Positions 1 to 6,167 of a stretch of DNA of 6,167 bases are shown here, piece after piece. This stretch comes from a bacterium (GTDB lineage: Bacteria > Krumholzibacteriota > Krumholzibacteriia > LZORAL124-64-63): assembly GCA_030635025.1 (NCBI GenBank), contig DAOVZQ010000164.1, positions 1 through 6,167 on the forward strand. The letters run 5' to 3'. The position numbers and the translations under genes are program-made. The notes beneath the pieces are model-generated. The model was not told the DNA's origin. It was given only the letters and a program-made list of their open reading frames with translations, and searched no databases. Within the stretch, counting starts at the first letter, position 1. Each line of letters opens with the position of its first letter.

Positions 1-444
1 GTCGCCCTGGATGCCGTAGGGGTTGGCGGAGATCTCGTAGGCCCAGTTCTGGTCGCCGTAGGTGTCGAGCACGAGTATGACGTAGTCGTCGCTCCAGATG
101 CGGTCGCGCTCGGTAAAGCTGGCGCGCACCTCGTCGGGATCGTCGTAGCAGATGTAGGCCACGTAGAGGTAGTCGTCGTCGTAGGACATCATCGCGACGG
201 TCGCCACCGGCGGCTGCACCTGGTCGCCGGGGTTGTGTTCGGCGAAGTGGCGAGCCTGGGATTGACCGACCCAGCCGGGGTCGTCCAACTGGCCGTCGAT
301 CTCGATCTCGCCCGCAGTCCGCGCGATATCCATTTCGGGGTGATAAGTGGCAACCCAATCGTCGCCGGGAGCGGCAACAGTGGTGGCGGCGATGATCAAC
401 AGCACGATACAGACGAACAGTCGGGCAAGGCGGGAGTGACGCAT
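1..444 (-). CDS. Exported CBM9-like / DUF5916-type protein, N-terminal part (gene runs off the left edge)
   Basis: The frame stays open for 148 codons from ATG at 444 to the window edge, so the C-terminal part is missing. Residues 1-25 form a signal peptide: Arg-rich n-region, hydrophobic core VCIVLLIIAA, likely cleavage after VAA. Residues about 40-148 match the carbohydrate-binding-module-9-like fold that opens DUF5916 proteins. The motifs are IDGQLDDPGW (49-58), a YDDDYLYVAY strand (88-97), a D-P-D turn, a DD..V.L.LDTY strand (119-129) and the NPYGIQGD segment (141-148). In known relatives this domain precedes a large C-terminal beta-barrel-like DUF5916 region; whether that follows here cannot be seen. 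A GAGGA ribosome-binding site at 455-451 lies six bases before the ATG and supports this start. It sits 108 bases after the thioredoxin-like gene on the same strand and could be the third gene of that operon or have its own promoter. The family is firm; the substrate is unknown. Confidence 0.85.
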   Translation of the reverse strand, partial: MRHSRLARLFVCIVLLIIAATTVAAPGDDWVATYHPEMDIARTAGEIEIDGQLDDPGWVGQSQARHFAEHNPGDQVQPPVATVAMMSYDDDYLYVAYICYDDPDEVRASFTERDRIWSDDYVILVLDTYGDQNWAYEISANPYGIQGD

Positions 445-454
445 CGTTTGTCCT

Positions 455-510
455 CGTATGTGTGGGGGGCGGCCGGCCCGGGCAAACCGGCGATCACCGA
501 GACACATACG
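455..510 (-). repeat. Inverted repeat in the leader of the CBM9-like gene, abutting its ribosome-binding site
   Basis: CGTATGTGT at 455-463 and ACACATACG at 502-510 are perfect 9-base inverted complements separated by 38 G+C-rich bases. In the minus-strand transcript they would form a long hairpin whose 3' arm ends at the first base of the GAGGA ribosome-binding site (455-451). The enclosed segment has a further short complementarity (GCCGG/CCGGC). No U-run follows, so it does not look like an intrinsic terminator. It could influence translation of the downstream gene or stabilise the mRNA 3' end of the upstream gene. The pairing is seen directly; any function is inferred. Confidence 0.45.
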
Positions 511-552
511 GACTTTCGGCCATCAGGTTGCGGCCGGAGTGCGTCATTTCAA

Positions 553-1083
553 TCAGGGATGGTAGAGGGCCTTCACATCCCCCCACGACCCGCGCTCCGC
601 AGGTGTCGGCCCCACCAACGGATCGATCACCGCGAGGAGGCCGCCGAGATCATACCCGGTCTGGGCATAACGCAGAACACCTTCACGGTCGATGACCGTG
701 TTATAGGGTAGCCCCCCTAAGAGTGTAAAGTCCGCAAAAAGAGTCCAGTCGGGCGCCATCCAGATGTCATAGGTAACACCTTGGGCCTGACGCCAGCCGT
801 CCACCAGCACGGCCTGTTCCTGGACATCCACCGCGACAACCCGTACTCCTCGATCCCGATACTCTAGCCAGATATCATTCTCCAGACTTTCGGCTTCCTC
901 ATTACACCCCGGACACCAGGTGGCGAAGAAGTTGAGCACGACCACCTCCCCGCGCAGATCGGAAAAAGTGCGATCGACGCCCTCCAGGTCAGGCAGCGTG
1001 AAATCCTCAACGGTGTCGCCGACCTCGTAGGCCAGAGCGGGAACGGCGGCCAGCAACAGTATGATCAACGTCAGTGTCTTCAT
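553..1083 (-). CDS. Secreted TlpA/ResA-like thioredoxin-fold protein (CPGC active site)
   Basis: This 176-residue protein begins with a clear signal peptide (residues 1-18, cleavage after ALA), so the thioredoxin fold acts outside the cytoplasm. The domain follows the AhpC/TSA-TlpA order: an entry segment VGDTVEDFTLPDLEG (21-35), the LRGEVVVLNFF strand (43-53), the active site W-C-P-G-C (Cys57, Cys60), and the cis-proline loop GGLPYNTVIDREG (123-135, Pro126). Known relatives are thiol-disulfide oxidoreductases that reduce periplasmic protein disulfides, often for cytochrome c maturation. No cytochrome genes are visible here, so the client is unknown. The start is supported by GAGGAG at 1095-1090, which overlaps the stop codon of the preceding selenoprotein gene (TGA 1096-1094). 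The two ORFs are therefore only ten bases apart and probably translationally coupled. It is a clear homologue of the thioredoxin domain in that upstream protein, with Cys where the other has TGA. It ends with TGA at 555-553. Confidence 0.9.
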   Translation of the reverse strand: MKTLTLIILLLAAVPALAYEVGDTVEDFTLPDLEGVDRTFSDLRGEVVVLNFFATWCPGCNEEAESLENDIWLEYRDRGVRVVAVDVQEQAVLVDGWRQAQGVTYDIWMAPDWTLFADFTLLGGLPYNTVIDREGVLRYAQTGYDLGGLLAVIDPLVGPTPAERGSWGDVKALYHP

Positions 1084-1093
1084 GACGAACTCC

Positions 1094-3118
1094 TCATCTT
1101 ACGAGTGTCAGTTTGGCCGTGGCCGTCGAGCGGCCCACGCGCAGTCGGGCCAGATAGACGCCGGCGGGTGAGCGGCGGCCCGCATCGTCACGGCCGTCCC
1201 ATGGGCGTACGTGGACGCCCTCATCGAGGTCCTCCCCCGACAACAGGCTTCGGACGCGACGGCCGCGGGAGTCGAAGAGATCCAGTTTGACCGACCCGGC
1301 GACGGGTAGATCCAGGCGCAGGGACGCGCCGCCGAAAGAGCCCGGCGTGAGTTGCGAAACGCCCAACAGTTCGAACGGCCCCGTGATCACGGCCGTGGTG
1401 TCCTGCAGCAGACTGTCGATCACGGCGGTGATGACGTCGGGGTTGTACTCGGTGTCGAAGTAGGCCACGCGCCCCCCGCGATCGATCACGTAGTCGAGAG
1501 GATAGGGTGACACCGCGCCGGTCTGGCGGTAGTGGGAGTACTCGGTGCTGGCGTCGCGCAACACGGGAAACTGGATCTGTGTTGCGGACATGAAACTCAG
1601 AAGATCAACGTAGTTATCGCCGCCGCTGTTGAGACCCAGTACCTGTACGTCCTGCCCCTGATACTTCTGATGAACTGCGGAATCTAGGTCCGAAAACTCC
1701 GGACCACACACCGGTCACCAGTTGGCGAAGAACGCAGCCACCACCACCTTCCCACGATACTGGGACAGGGAATGGACCACGCCGTCCATGTCGACTAGGC
1801 TGAAGTCGGGGGCATACTCGCCGATGTCGAGCAGGGTCGGACTGTCGTCGGCGGTCAGGGGCATCGTGATCAGGGACTCGTCAGGGTCGTTGCTGGTGAT
1901 GCGCAGAAAAGTGCCGTCGTAGCCCGCCACCGCATGGTTGAACGTGACGGTGATGTCCTGAGACGCACCGGGCGCCAACATGAACCCCGCCGTATGCGAC
2001 ACTCCGAAGTGCAGGTTGAAGGACTCGATTGCGATGACGTCGAGGCTCCCGCCACCGGTATTGGTGATCGTGAAGGTCGTATCGACGATCGCCCCCACGG
2101 GCACGGCGCCGAAAGCGAGACCGTCCACCGATACATCGATGTCGCCGGTGAGCGTGGGCCCGAGATCGTAGGCGCGCACCTTGGACCAGTCCGCCACGTA
2201 GATGCGATCCCCATCGGCGGCCAGACCCATGGCCCGGATGGGTGTGTCCTCATGGCCGATTAGTACGGGGACGAAGGGATCGGTCAGATCGACCACATCG
2301 GCGCCGTCCCAGTCGGCCAGGAAAAGACGATCACCGTGCAGCTCGATGGAGATGGCCAGGCCCGAGCTGTCGTACGTGGACAGCAGCACCGGCGTGTCTG
2401 GAGTTGTCGCGTCGAAGATGTCCACACCGGCACTGCCGCAGGCCACGGCGATCAGGCCGGGGGCGACCGCCACGTCCAGAGCGTTGCCTGAGGTTGGGAG
2501 TGAGACGACATGGATGGGCGCGGCGGGGTTGGCGGCGTTCAACACGCCGAGCCCCCCTGCGCCGTCGGCCACGTAGACGAAGGTGCCGAGGGAGGCCGCG
2601 TCCCAGGCATTCTCCAGGGTCGTCACTTCGTTTACCAGGATCGGGACCGCCGGGTTGGCCAGGTTGAGAACTGCGATGCCGCCGTCGTGCCGCGCCGCGT
2701 AGAGATAGCCTCCGTGCAGGACGGACCCTTCGTAGGTCTCGCCCGGTCCGCCGTAGATACCCACACGGGTCGCCGTGGCCGGGTTGGAGACGTCTATGAT
2801 CTGCAGCCAATCCTCGCGACCGCCGCAGTAGGCGTGGCCCAATCCCACCGATCCCCTGTAATAACGCTCAAAGGGATGTCCGGGCGGTTCATAGCGTCCG
2901 AGCGAGACGGGCGAGGCCGGATTGCTGAAATCGACGATGTCGAGACCACCGACGCCGAAGATGTACAGGTAGTCGCCCACCTTGTCGATCTCCTGCAGTT
3001 CGGCAAAGTACTGGGGCTCATAGATGCCGACCGATTCGAGCCGATCATCGGCAATGACCGTCGACACGGTGATCACGACCGCAAACAGGGCCACTGTGGC
3101 CGCAAGCCTGTATCTCAT
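1094..3118 (-). CDS. Probable secreted selenoprotein: LVIVD propeller, choice-of-anchor D domain, UxxC TlpA-like domain, FlgD-like C-terminus
   Basis: Read with the in-frame TGA at 1717-1715 as selenocysteine, this is a 674-residue protein. Residues 1-23 are a signal peptide (cleavage after VIA). Residues about 45-320 hold six or seven LVIVD-type repeats with the pattern G-[LIV]-x-[IV]-x-D/N-x-x-x-P-x-x-P, for example 58-76, 105-121, 146-164, 188-206, 230-248 and 272-288; these form a beta-propeller. Residues about 324-424 are an ASPM/SPD-2/Hydin-like (choice-of-anchor D) Ig domain, with ITNTGGGSLDV and ITSNDPDE motifs. Residues about 431-572 are a TlpA/AhpC-TSA domain: APDFSLVDMDG, YRGKVVVAAFFANW, then U468-P-V-C471 and probable cis-Pro540 before LDYVIDRGG. 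Residues about 583-674 resemble a FlgD Ig-like/T9SS-type C-terminal domain (WDGRDDAGRRSPAGVY, ending KLTLVR). AGGAAA about six bases before ATG 3118 supports the start. It is the first gene of the minus operon. The alternatives are a nonsense mutation or a sequencing error, which the hairpin after the TGA and the intact downstream domain make less likely. Confidence 0.8.
1687..1705 (-). promoter_or_regulatory. Candidate bacterial SECIS hairpin
   Basis: On the minus strand GGTCCG (1705-1700) pairs perfectly with CGGACC (1692-1687), enclosing the loop GAGTTTT (1699-1693). If the G-U and A-U pairs at the loop base form, the apical loop shrinks to GUU. The stem begins nine bases after the TGA and the loop 15 to 17 bases after it. 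Bacterial SECIS elements lie inside the coding region just past UGA and have a small loop with a G among its first bases, which binds SelB. A weaker lower helix (CGG 1713-1711 with CCG 1680-1678) could extend it. The bulged U of the E. coli fdhF element is not evident. Confidence 0.65.
1715..1717 (-). other. In-frame TGA read as selenocysteine (Sec468)
   Basis: The TGA lies between TGG (Trp467) and CCG GTG TGT (Pro-Val-Cys471), giving W-U-P-V-C. Aligned with W-C-P-G-C of the neighbouring thioredoxin-like gene, the TGA replaces the N-terminal, attacking cysteine, the position selenocysteine takes in known UxxC thioredoxin-fold selenoproteins. The following base is C, a context generally poor for termination. 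TGA is still used as a real stop at 1096-1094, 555-553 and 4876-4878, so a genome-wide reassignment of TGA is unlikely. The sel genes needed for insertion are not in this window. Confidence 0.78.
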
Positions 3119-3297
3119 GGCGTTTCCTTTCGCCGACCTTCATAGGGGGTCCCGGGCGGGGGCGCTATGTGTGTGGCGAAAGACCCCGAATCATTACAAC
3201 GTCGAACCTTGTCGTGCCGGGATCGTATAAATCCGTCGGCGCAACCCCCTCGGCCGTGATAGGCTTTCGCTGAACATAAAAACGGGAGATTCAAAAG
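3119..3297. promoter_or_regulatory. Divergent intergenic region expected to hold promoters for both operons
   Basis: This 179-base gap lies between the outward-facing starts at 3118 (minus) and 3298 (plus), so both transcription units should begin here. On the minus side a GAAAGGAAA stretch at 3131-3123 serves as ribosome-binding site for the selenoprotein gene. On the plus side GGGAG at 3284-3288 lies nine bases before ATG 3298. TATAAA at 3226-3231 is the best -10-like word on the plus strand, but no good -35 stands at the usual distance (TCGAAC at 3202-3207 is weak). CATAG (3141-3145) and CTATG (3165-3169) flank a very G+C-rich core. I see no gene in it. Confidence 0.45.
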
Positions 3298-3987
3298 ATG
3301 AAGCGCATCATTCCGACCGTATTCGCTCTGTTGTCCCTGGCGGCGCCGATCGCCCTGGCCGGCTCCGTAGGCTCCGTCCACTTCGAAATCGCCTCACCTG
3401 CGGGCGAGTTCGACGACAATGTGGAAAACATCGGCTTAGGCGTGAACGTGGATTATGTCTACGACGGCGGCGGTCTGTTCGCCCTGGGCGTCGGAGGCGA
3501 CCTCATTATTTACGGTCACGAAACCACGACCCTGTCCCTGCCCCTGGTCGAAGACTTCGAGTACATCACCGACAACAACATCGCCTCGATGTTCCTGATC
3601 GCGCGCCTGCGCGGCGGCAACGGTCGCGTCGTCCCCTACCTGGAGGGACGCTTCGGCGGCAGCTACATCTGGACCGAGACCAAGCTGGGCGACGAGGACT
3701 GGTGGGACGACGCCACCATCGCCCGCGAAACCAACTTCGACGACTTCGCCCTGATATGGGGCGGCGGCGGCGGCCTGCAGATCATGCTGTCGAAGGCCGA
3801 CCCCAGGGACGCCGAAAGCCGCGACGTCATGCTGGACATGAAGGTCCTCTACCGTCACGGCGCCAAGGCGACCTACTTGACCGAAGGCGCCATCACCGTT
3901 GAAGACGACGGCCGGGTGCGCATCAAGGCGTCCGAATCGGAAACCGACCTCGTGCAGTTCATGCTCGGCGTCGCCATCGGTTTTTAA
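3298..3987 (+). CDS. Outer-membrane beta-barrel protein
   Basis: This 229-residue protein has a signal peptide at residues 1-21 (KR n-region, hydrophobic core, cleavage after ALA). The mature part alternates short amphipathic strands with acidic or glycine-rich turns: IGLGVNVDYVY, LFALGVGGDLIIY, ASMFLIARLRGG, VVPYLEGRFGGSYIW, FALIWGGGGGLQIML, VMLDMKVLYRHG and VQFMLGVAIGF. It ends in Phe, the C-terminal signature recognised by the BAM machinery. This is the general pattern of small OmpA/OmpW-like or OMP_b-brl barrels of about eight strands. The sequence does not identify a transported substrate or a named family. The start is supported by GGGAG at 3284-3288. It is the first gene of the plus-strand set, with the DUF1684 lipoprotein starting nine bases after its stop. 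Barrel assignment is fairly secure; the specific role is unknown. Confidence 0.8.
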   Translation: MKRIIPTVFALLSLAAPIALAGSVGSVHFEIASPAGEFDDNVENIGLGVNVDYVYDGGGLFALGVGGDLIIYGHETTTLSLPLVEDFEYITDNNIASMFLIARLRGGNGRVVPYLEGRFGGSYIWTETKLGDEDWWDDATIARETNFDDFALIWGGGGGLQIMLSKADPRDAESRDVMLDMKVLYRHGAKATYLTEGAITVEDDGRVRIKASESETDLVQFMLGVAIGF

Positions 3988-3996
3988 GGAGATGAG

Positions 3997-4878
3997 ATGA
4001 GATCACGTATCCTCGTCCTCGCCGCTCTCATCCTGATCACGGCCCTGACCGGCTGCGACTCCTACGTGGAGGACATCGACACCTGGCACGCCGAGCGCAT
4101 CGAGCGATTGAGCGCCGAGGGTGGTTGGCTGACGTTGGTCGGGCTGCATCCGTTGCGGGACGGGACGAACGTCGTGGGTTCGGATACGGAAGCCGACGTG
4201 CAGCTTGTCGACAAGGCGCCCGCACAAGTGGGCGTGATCGAGATCGGTGCGGACGGAATCGTCTTCACCGCCGCGGCGACCGGAATACACGTGGTTGGCG
4301 AAGAGAGCGACATCAACACCATCACCCTGCATACCGACATGCAGGACGACACGACCATCCTGGCCGTCGGCACAGTGAGTTTCTACGTGATCGATCGCGC
4401 GGGCGCGCTCTACCTGCGCGTCAAGGACAGCGAGAGCGACGTCAGACAGGGCTTCACGGGCATCGACCGTTTCCCCGTCACCGACTACTGGCGAATCGAA
4501 GCCCGCCTGATGCCCCACGACCCGCCTCGAGGCGTGATGGTACCCAACGCCCTCGGCCACGTCACCGAGGAGCCGAGTCCGGGCGTGCTGATCCTCGAAA
4601 TGGAAGGCAAGACCCAGACCCTGACGCCCACCGGCGAGCCGGGCGAAGGCCTGTTCATCGTCTTCGCCGACTACAGCACGGGTGAGGAAACCTACGGTGG
4701 CGGACGCTTCCTGTCGACCGATCCGCCCGACGAGGACGGCCGCGTGATCCTCGACTTCAACAAGGCCGTCAATCCGCCCTGCGCCTTCACACCCTTCGCG
4801 ACCTGCCCCCTCCCGCCCGAGGGCAACACGCTGGACCTGATGGTGGAAGCGGGCGAGAAGACGTGGGGGGATCACTGA
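3997..4878 (+). CDS. DUF1684 family lipoprotein
   Basis: The 293-residue product starts with a lipoprotein signal peptide and a lipobox L17-T-G-C20, so the mature protein should be lipid-anchored in the envelope. The rest matches DUF1684 along its full length. An N-terminal DTWHAERIERL helix and GWLTLVGLHPL (43-53) are followed by FTGIDRFPV and by a Y-W-R-I-E-A-R strand. Next come DPPRGVMVPNALGHV, a TGEETYGGGRF segment, and the family's most conserved block DFNKAVNPPCAFTP (253-266) with FATCPLPPEGN (267-277). Cys262 and Cys270 are the typical conserved pair. The molecular function of DUF1684 is not established to my knowledge. An AAGGAG at 3986-3991, overlapping the previous stop, lies five bases before ATG 3997 and fixes the start. 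The following gene begins within or right at its end, so the three plus-strand genes look like one operon. Confidence 0.92.
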   Translation: MRSRILVLAALILITALTGCDSYVEDIDTWHAERIERLSAEGGWLTLVGLHPLRDGTNVVGSDTEADVQLVDKAPAQVGVIEIGADGIVFTAAATGIHVVGEESDINTITLHTDMQDDTTILAVGTVSFYVIDRAGALYLRVKDSESDVRQGFTGIDRFPVTDYWRIEARLMPHDPPRGVMVPNALGHVTEEPSPGVLILEMEGKTQTLTPTGEPGEGLFIVFADYSTGEETYGGGRFLSTDPPDEDGRVILDFNKAVNPPCAFTPFATCPLPPEGNTLDLMVEAGEKTWGDH

Positions 4879-6167
4879 TTCATAAGCTGATTCTTATCCT
4901 GCTCGTAGGTCTCTGCCCGTCGGCAATCGCCGGGCCGGATACACCCGAAGACCTCGCCGACACCTACCTCCAGGCCATCCTGGACGAGGACTGGCCGGCC
5001 GCCCGTTCTCTCTGGTCCGCCGACGATCTCGCCGCCTCTCATAGACTCGGTATTCGATACGCCGATCAACCCTTCAAGCTCGATAATGCGTCCCTGTTGG
5101 TTCTGGAACGGGATCGCTGTCGGAGCGGTGAGATCCATGTCGAGATCGGTGGGGTCGAACGCGATGGTGCGAATGCGCGAATCCGTTACGACCTCTCGGT
5201 CGGCGACGAGTCTGCCACGGTTCGGTATTACGCCCGCAGGTCGGGCGAGGGTTGGCGCCTCGTCAAGGCGACCACCGCACTGTGCACCGACTGGACGCAA
5301 CGGCGAACCGAATTCCTCGACCTACGCATCCAGCCAACCTGCACGATCTCCGACACGGCGGTGCAACGCCTCGACCGCTTCGTGACCGAGACCTGCAAGC
5401 GCCTCGCGGTTCCCCCGTCCCGTCTCGCTCACCTGCGCAAGCACAAGCTCGGCTACGTCCTGTGCGACGAGTCGACCGTGACCGAAATCGTCGGCGTCCC
5501 CACCGCCGGCATCGCCCTGCTGCAGACAGACGCGGTGATCACCAGCGAGCCGTGCCATCTGCACGAACTGGCCCACCTGCTGATCAACTTCGCCTTGGCG
5601 GACCTGCCCCTGTACACCCTGCCCTTCATGCAAGAGGGTGCCGCGGTGGCGTTGGGCGGCCGTTGGGGTCGTGCACCCGAAGTGCTGCATCCTCTCGGCC
5701 GCTTCACACTCGCCGAAGACTTTCTCACGTTGGACGAGTTGCTGACCTGGGACGGGTTTCATGCCTACGGCCCGGATCTGACCTACGCGTCGAGCGGCGT
5801 GCTGACCGATTACCTGCTCGGTGTTCTGGGCGGCGAGGGGTACCTCGCGCTCTACCGGAATTTGTCCGGTAGTCTGTCGACCTTGCAACGGTTCGATCAG
5901 GCGACGATCAAGAACCATATCTGCACGGCCGCCGGGCACGAATGGCCAGAGTTGACGACCAACTTCGATGACTACATGAGCGGGTTGTCCTGCGGCGGTT
6001 TTGTCGCGAGCGATGAAGGCGAGGGTGAGGGACTCATTCACGTGAAGGTAGATAGACTCGTGATCACCGCTTATGACGACGGGTCATGGCTACGCTGGAT
6101 CGTGGAAGCCGACGGGGTTCCGGCCCGAGGCGCCCTCCTATTGTGCGATTCCGAAAACGGCGCCACA
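4863..6167 (+). CDS. Secreted gluzincin-type metallopeptidase with NTF2-like N-terminal region (runs off the right edge)
   Basis: The frame is open for 435 codons from GTG 4863 to the window end. Numbering from that GTG, residues 5-23 form a signal peptide (HKLILILLVGL core, cleavage after AIA). Residues about 27-140 resemble an NTF2/SnoaL-like domain: a DLADTYLQAILDEDW helix, then strands ending in GEGWRLVKAT. The catalytic region contains HELAH (234-238) with a downstream E258 in F-M-Q-E-G-A-A. This is the HExxH...E zinc-binding arrangement of gluzincins (peptidase MA-like). Residues from about 392 (IHVKVDRLVITAYD) look like the start of a further beta-rich domain. The start is uncertain. 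GTG 4863 overlaps the DUF1684 gene by 16 bases, while CTG 4875, which overlaps that gene's stop, follows a G-run (4865-4870) more like a ribosome-binding site. No ATG is available near the signal peptide. The peptidase call rests on the motif and context. Confidence 0.75.
   Translation, partial: MGGSLIHKLILILLVGLCPSAIAGPDTPEDLADTYLQAILDEDWPAARSLWSADDLAASHRLGIRYADQPFKLDNASLLVLERDRCRSGEIHVEIGGVERDGANARIRYDLSVGDESATVRYYARRSGEGWRLVKATTALCTDWTQRRTEFLDLRIQPTCTISDTAVQRLDRFVTETCKRLAVPPSRLAHLRKHKLGYVLCDESTVTEIVGVPTAGIALLQTDAVITSEPCHLHELAHLLINFALADLPLYTLPFMQEGAAVALGGRWGRAPEVLHPLGRFTLAEDFLTLDELLTWDGFHAYGPDLTYASSGVLTDYLLGVLGGEGYLALYRNLSGSLSTLQRFDQATIKNHICTAAGHEWPELTTNFDDYMSGLSCGGFVASDEGEGEGLIHVKVDRLVITAYDDGSWLRWIVEADGVPARGALLLCDSENGAT

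Noticed and set aside
235..711. Plus-strand open frame crossing the CBM9-like gene start and the end of the thioredoxin-like gene
   Set aside because: It overlaps two well-supported minus-strand genes and their intergenic region, and its translation has no recognisable domain.
1094..1096. Second recoded TGA at the end of the selenoprotein gene
   Set aside because: The protein ends normally here with a KLTLVR tail typical of FlgD/T9SS-like domains, and the next gene's ribosome-binding site overlaps this codon.
1094..1711. Separate gene starting at GTG 1711
   Set aside because: It would begin inside the active-site motif of a thioredoxin fold and lacks the first half of the domain, which is present in the same frame just upstream. 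No good ribosome-binding site precedes it. It is better explained as the continuation past a Sec codon.
1715..1717. TGA read as Trp or Gly through an alternative genetic code
   Set aside because: Three other genes in the window end naturally at TGA, Trp is encoded by TGG throughout, and the G+C-rich composition is unlike code-4 genomes. Trp or Gly at the catalytic Cys position would also destroy the active site.
3141..3169. CATAG/CTATG inverted repeat as an operator
   Set aside because: Only five bases pair, around a G/C-run core that can pair in several ways. It is too weak to call an operator without conservation.
4003..4875. 290-codon open frame on the minus strand, opposite the DUF1684 gene
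   Set aside because: It is an antisense shadow produced by G+C-rich codon bias. The plus-strand protein is a full-length DUF1684 match, while the antisense translation shows no recognisable domain.
5322..6041. 239-codon minus-strand open frame opposite the metallopeptidase gene
   Set aside because: The plus frame has a signal peptide and the HELAH...E motif. The antisense product is Gln/Arg/Gly-rich with no domain or convincing ribosome-binding site.

Overview
This is a G+C-rich bacterial window with two divergent gene sets, and nearly every product carries an export signal. The mix of domains is typical of large-genome members of the FCB superphylum and its neighbours (Krumholzibacteriota/Eisenbacteria-like lineages): a LVIVD propeller, an ASPM/SPD-2-type domain, a FlgD/T9SS-like C-terminal domain, a CBM9/DUF5916-type protein and a DUF1684 lipoprotein. 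That placement is an inference from domain style. No rRNA or marker gene is present.

Left part, minus strand (about 3118 down to 1). The operon starts with a long gene (3118 to 1094) that is open from end to end except for one in-frame TGA at 1717-1715. The TGA falls exactly where the first, nucleophilic Cys of a TlpA/thioredoxin CxxC motif belongs, giving W-[TGA]-P-V-C. The same domain fold continues for 206 codons after it. Nine bases beyond the TGA there is a perfect 6-bp hairpin whose loop begins with G, in the position expected for a bacterial SECIS element. The best reading is a 674-residue secreted selenoprotein with a UxxC redox site. A conventional gene caller would split it into two genes. 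It is followed, with coupled translation, by a small secreted TlpA-like protein with an ordinary CPGC site (1083 to 553). After a 108-base structured gap comes the start of a CBM9-like/DUF5916-type exported protein (444 to beyond the left edge).

Centre. A 179-base intergenic region (3119-3297) separates the divergent sets and should hold both promoters.

Right part, plus strand (3298 to beyond 6167). Three tightly packed genes encode an outer-membrane beta-barrel protein, a DUF1684 lipoprotein, and a large secreted protein with an NTF2-like N-terminal region and an HELAH...E gluzincin-type metallopeptidase domain, cut by the right edge.

Together the window describes cell-envelope biology: periplasmic or surface thiol redox chemistry on the left, and outer-membrane and secreted hydrolytic functions on the right. 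No mobile element, CRISPR array, tRNA or rRNA was seen. The notable item is the probable selenoprotein and its Cys-containing paralogue next door.
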